A DNA stretch of 7,272 nucleotides from an uncultured Gemmatimonadota bacterium (GTDB lineage: Bacteria; Gemmatimonadota; Gemmatimonadetes; Gemmatimonadales; GWC2-71-9): positions 1 through 7,272 of the forward strand of contig CAMPKP010000159.1 in assembly GCA_946887295.1 (NCBI GenBank). The letters are read 5' to 3'. Made by a program: the position numbers and the translations under genes. Position 1 is the first letter of the stretch. Every line of letters begins with the position of its first letter. The notes below the pieces were generated by a model that had not been told where the DNA came from, made no database searches, and was given only the letters and a program-made list of their open reading frames with translations. Below are positions 7,211-7,272 of this stretch, in pieces.

Positions 7211-7231
7211 GCCGGCACGGGGTGCGCCGGC
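7211..7231 (-). other. Second GC inverted repeat upstream of the receptor
   Basis: GCCGG and CCGGC arms enclose a further partly paired core, giving about eight pairs around a short C-rich loop. No U-run follows. A third imperfect repeat (7243-7263) sits directly upstream. Together they may form a structured leader or mark the end of an upstream gene, but I recognise no known riboswitch consensus in them. Confidence 0.35.
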
Positions 7232-7272
7232 GCCGTTACGGAGAGCCGCGCGGGAGCGCGCTCAGGCGAGAG

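Noticed and set aside
7170..7272. Cobalamin riboswitch or clear sigma70 promoter upstream of the receptor
   Set aside because: No B12-box-like sequence and no convincing -35/-10 pair can be read; only GC-rich inverted repeats are seen.

Overview
The window is GC-rich and every gene I can support lies on the minus strand, so genes are read here from the high to the low coordinate. An outer-membrane TonB-dependent receptor with an N-terminal carboxypeptidase-regulatory-like domain indicates a diderm (Gram-negative) bacterium. A pyrR-pyrB-pyrC cluster with a PRPP-binding PyrR rules against a typical enteric. Together with the base composition, this fits Gemmatimonadota best, with Acidobacteriota or a neighbouring phylum as alternatives. 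This placement is an inference from gene content, not from a marker gene.

Layout in reading order: (1) positions 7272-7158, a GC-rich leader with three possible hairpins. (2) 7157-4836, a TonB-dependent receptor. (3) 4824-3523, a secreted lipoprotein built of Asp-box (BNR) beta-propeller repeats; its Shine-Dalgarno overlaps the receptor stop codon. (4) 3472-2939 pyrR, 2942-1986 pyrB and 1984-683 pyrC, a tightly coupled pyrimidine cluster. (5) 682-565, an intergenic stretch with a convincing sigma70-type promoter. (6) 564-1, the N-terminal part of a coiled-coil, proline-rich protein that runs off the window. No stretch over 300 bases lacks a gene. I see no tRNA, rRNA, CRISPR, insertion sequence or convincing intrinsic terminator.

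Functionally there are two modules. pyrR/pyrB/pyrC supply UMP-sensitive regulation plus steps two and three of de novo pyrimidine synthesis: carbamoyl-aspartate formation, then cyclisation to dihydroorotate. The receptor and the propeller lipoprotein look like a two-gene envelope module of unknown substrate. The most unusual signal is in the propeller protein. It has regular Asp-boxes but no visible sialidase catalytic motif, and its only mature cysteines plus several histidines fall at equivalent positions of consecutive blades. This suggests a Cys/His (possibly metal-binding or disulfide) site near the central channel. Only 50 bases separate this module from pyrR, with no visible terminator, promoter or attenuator.
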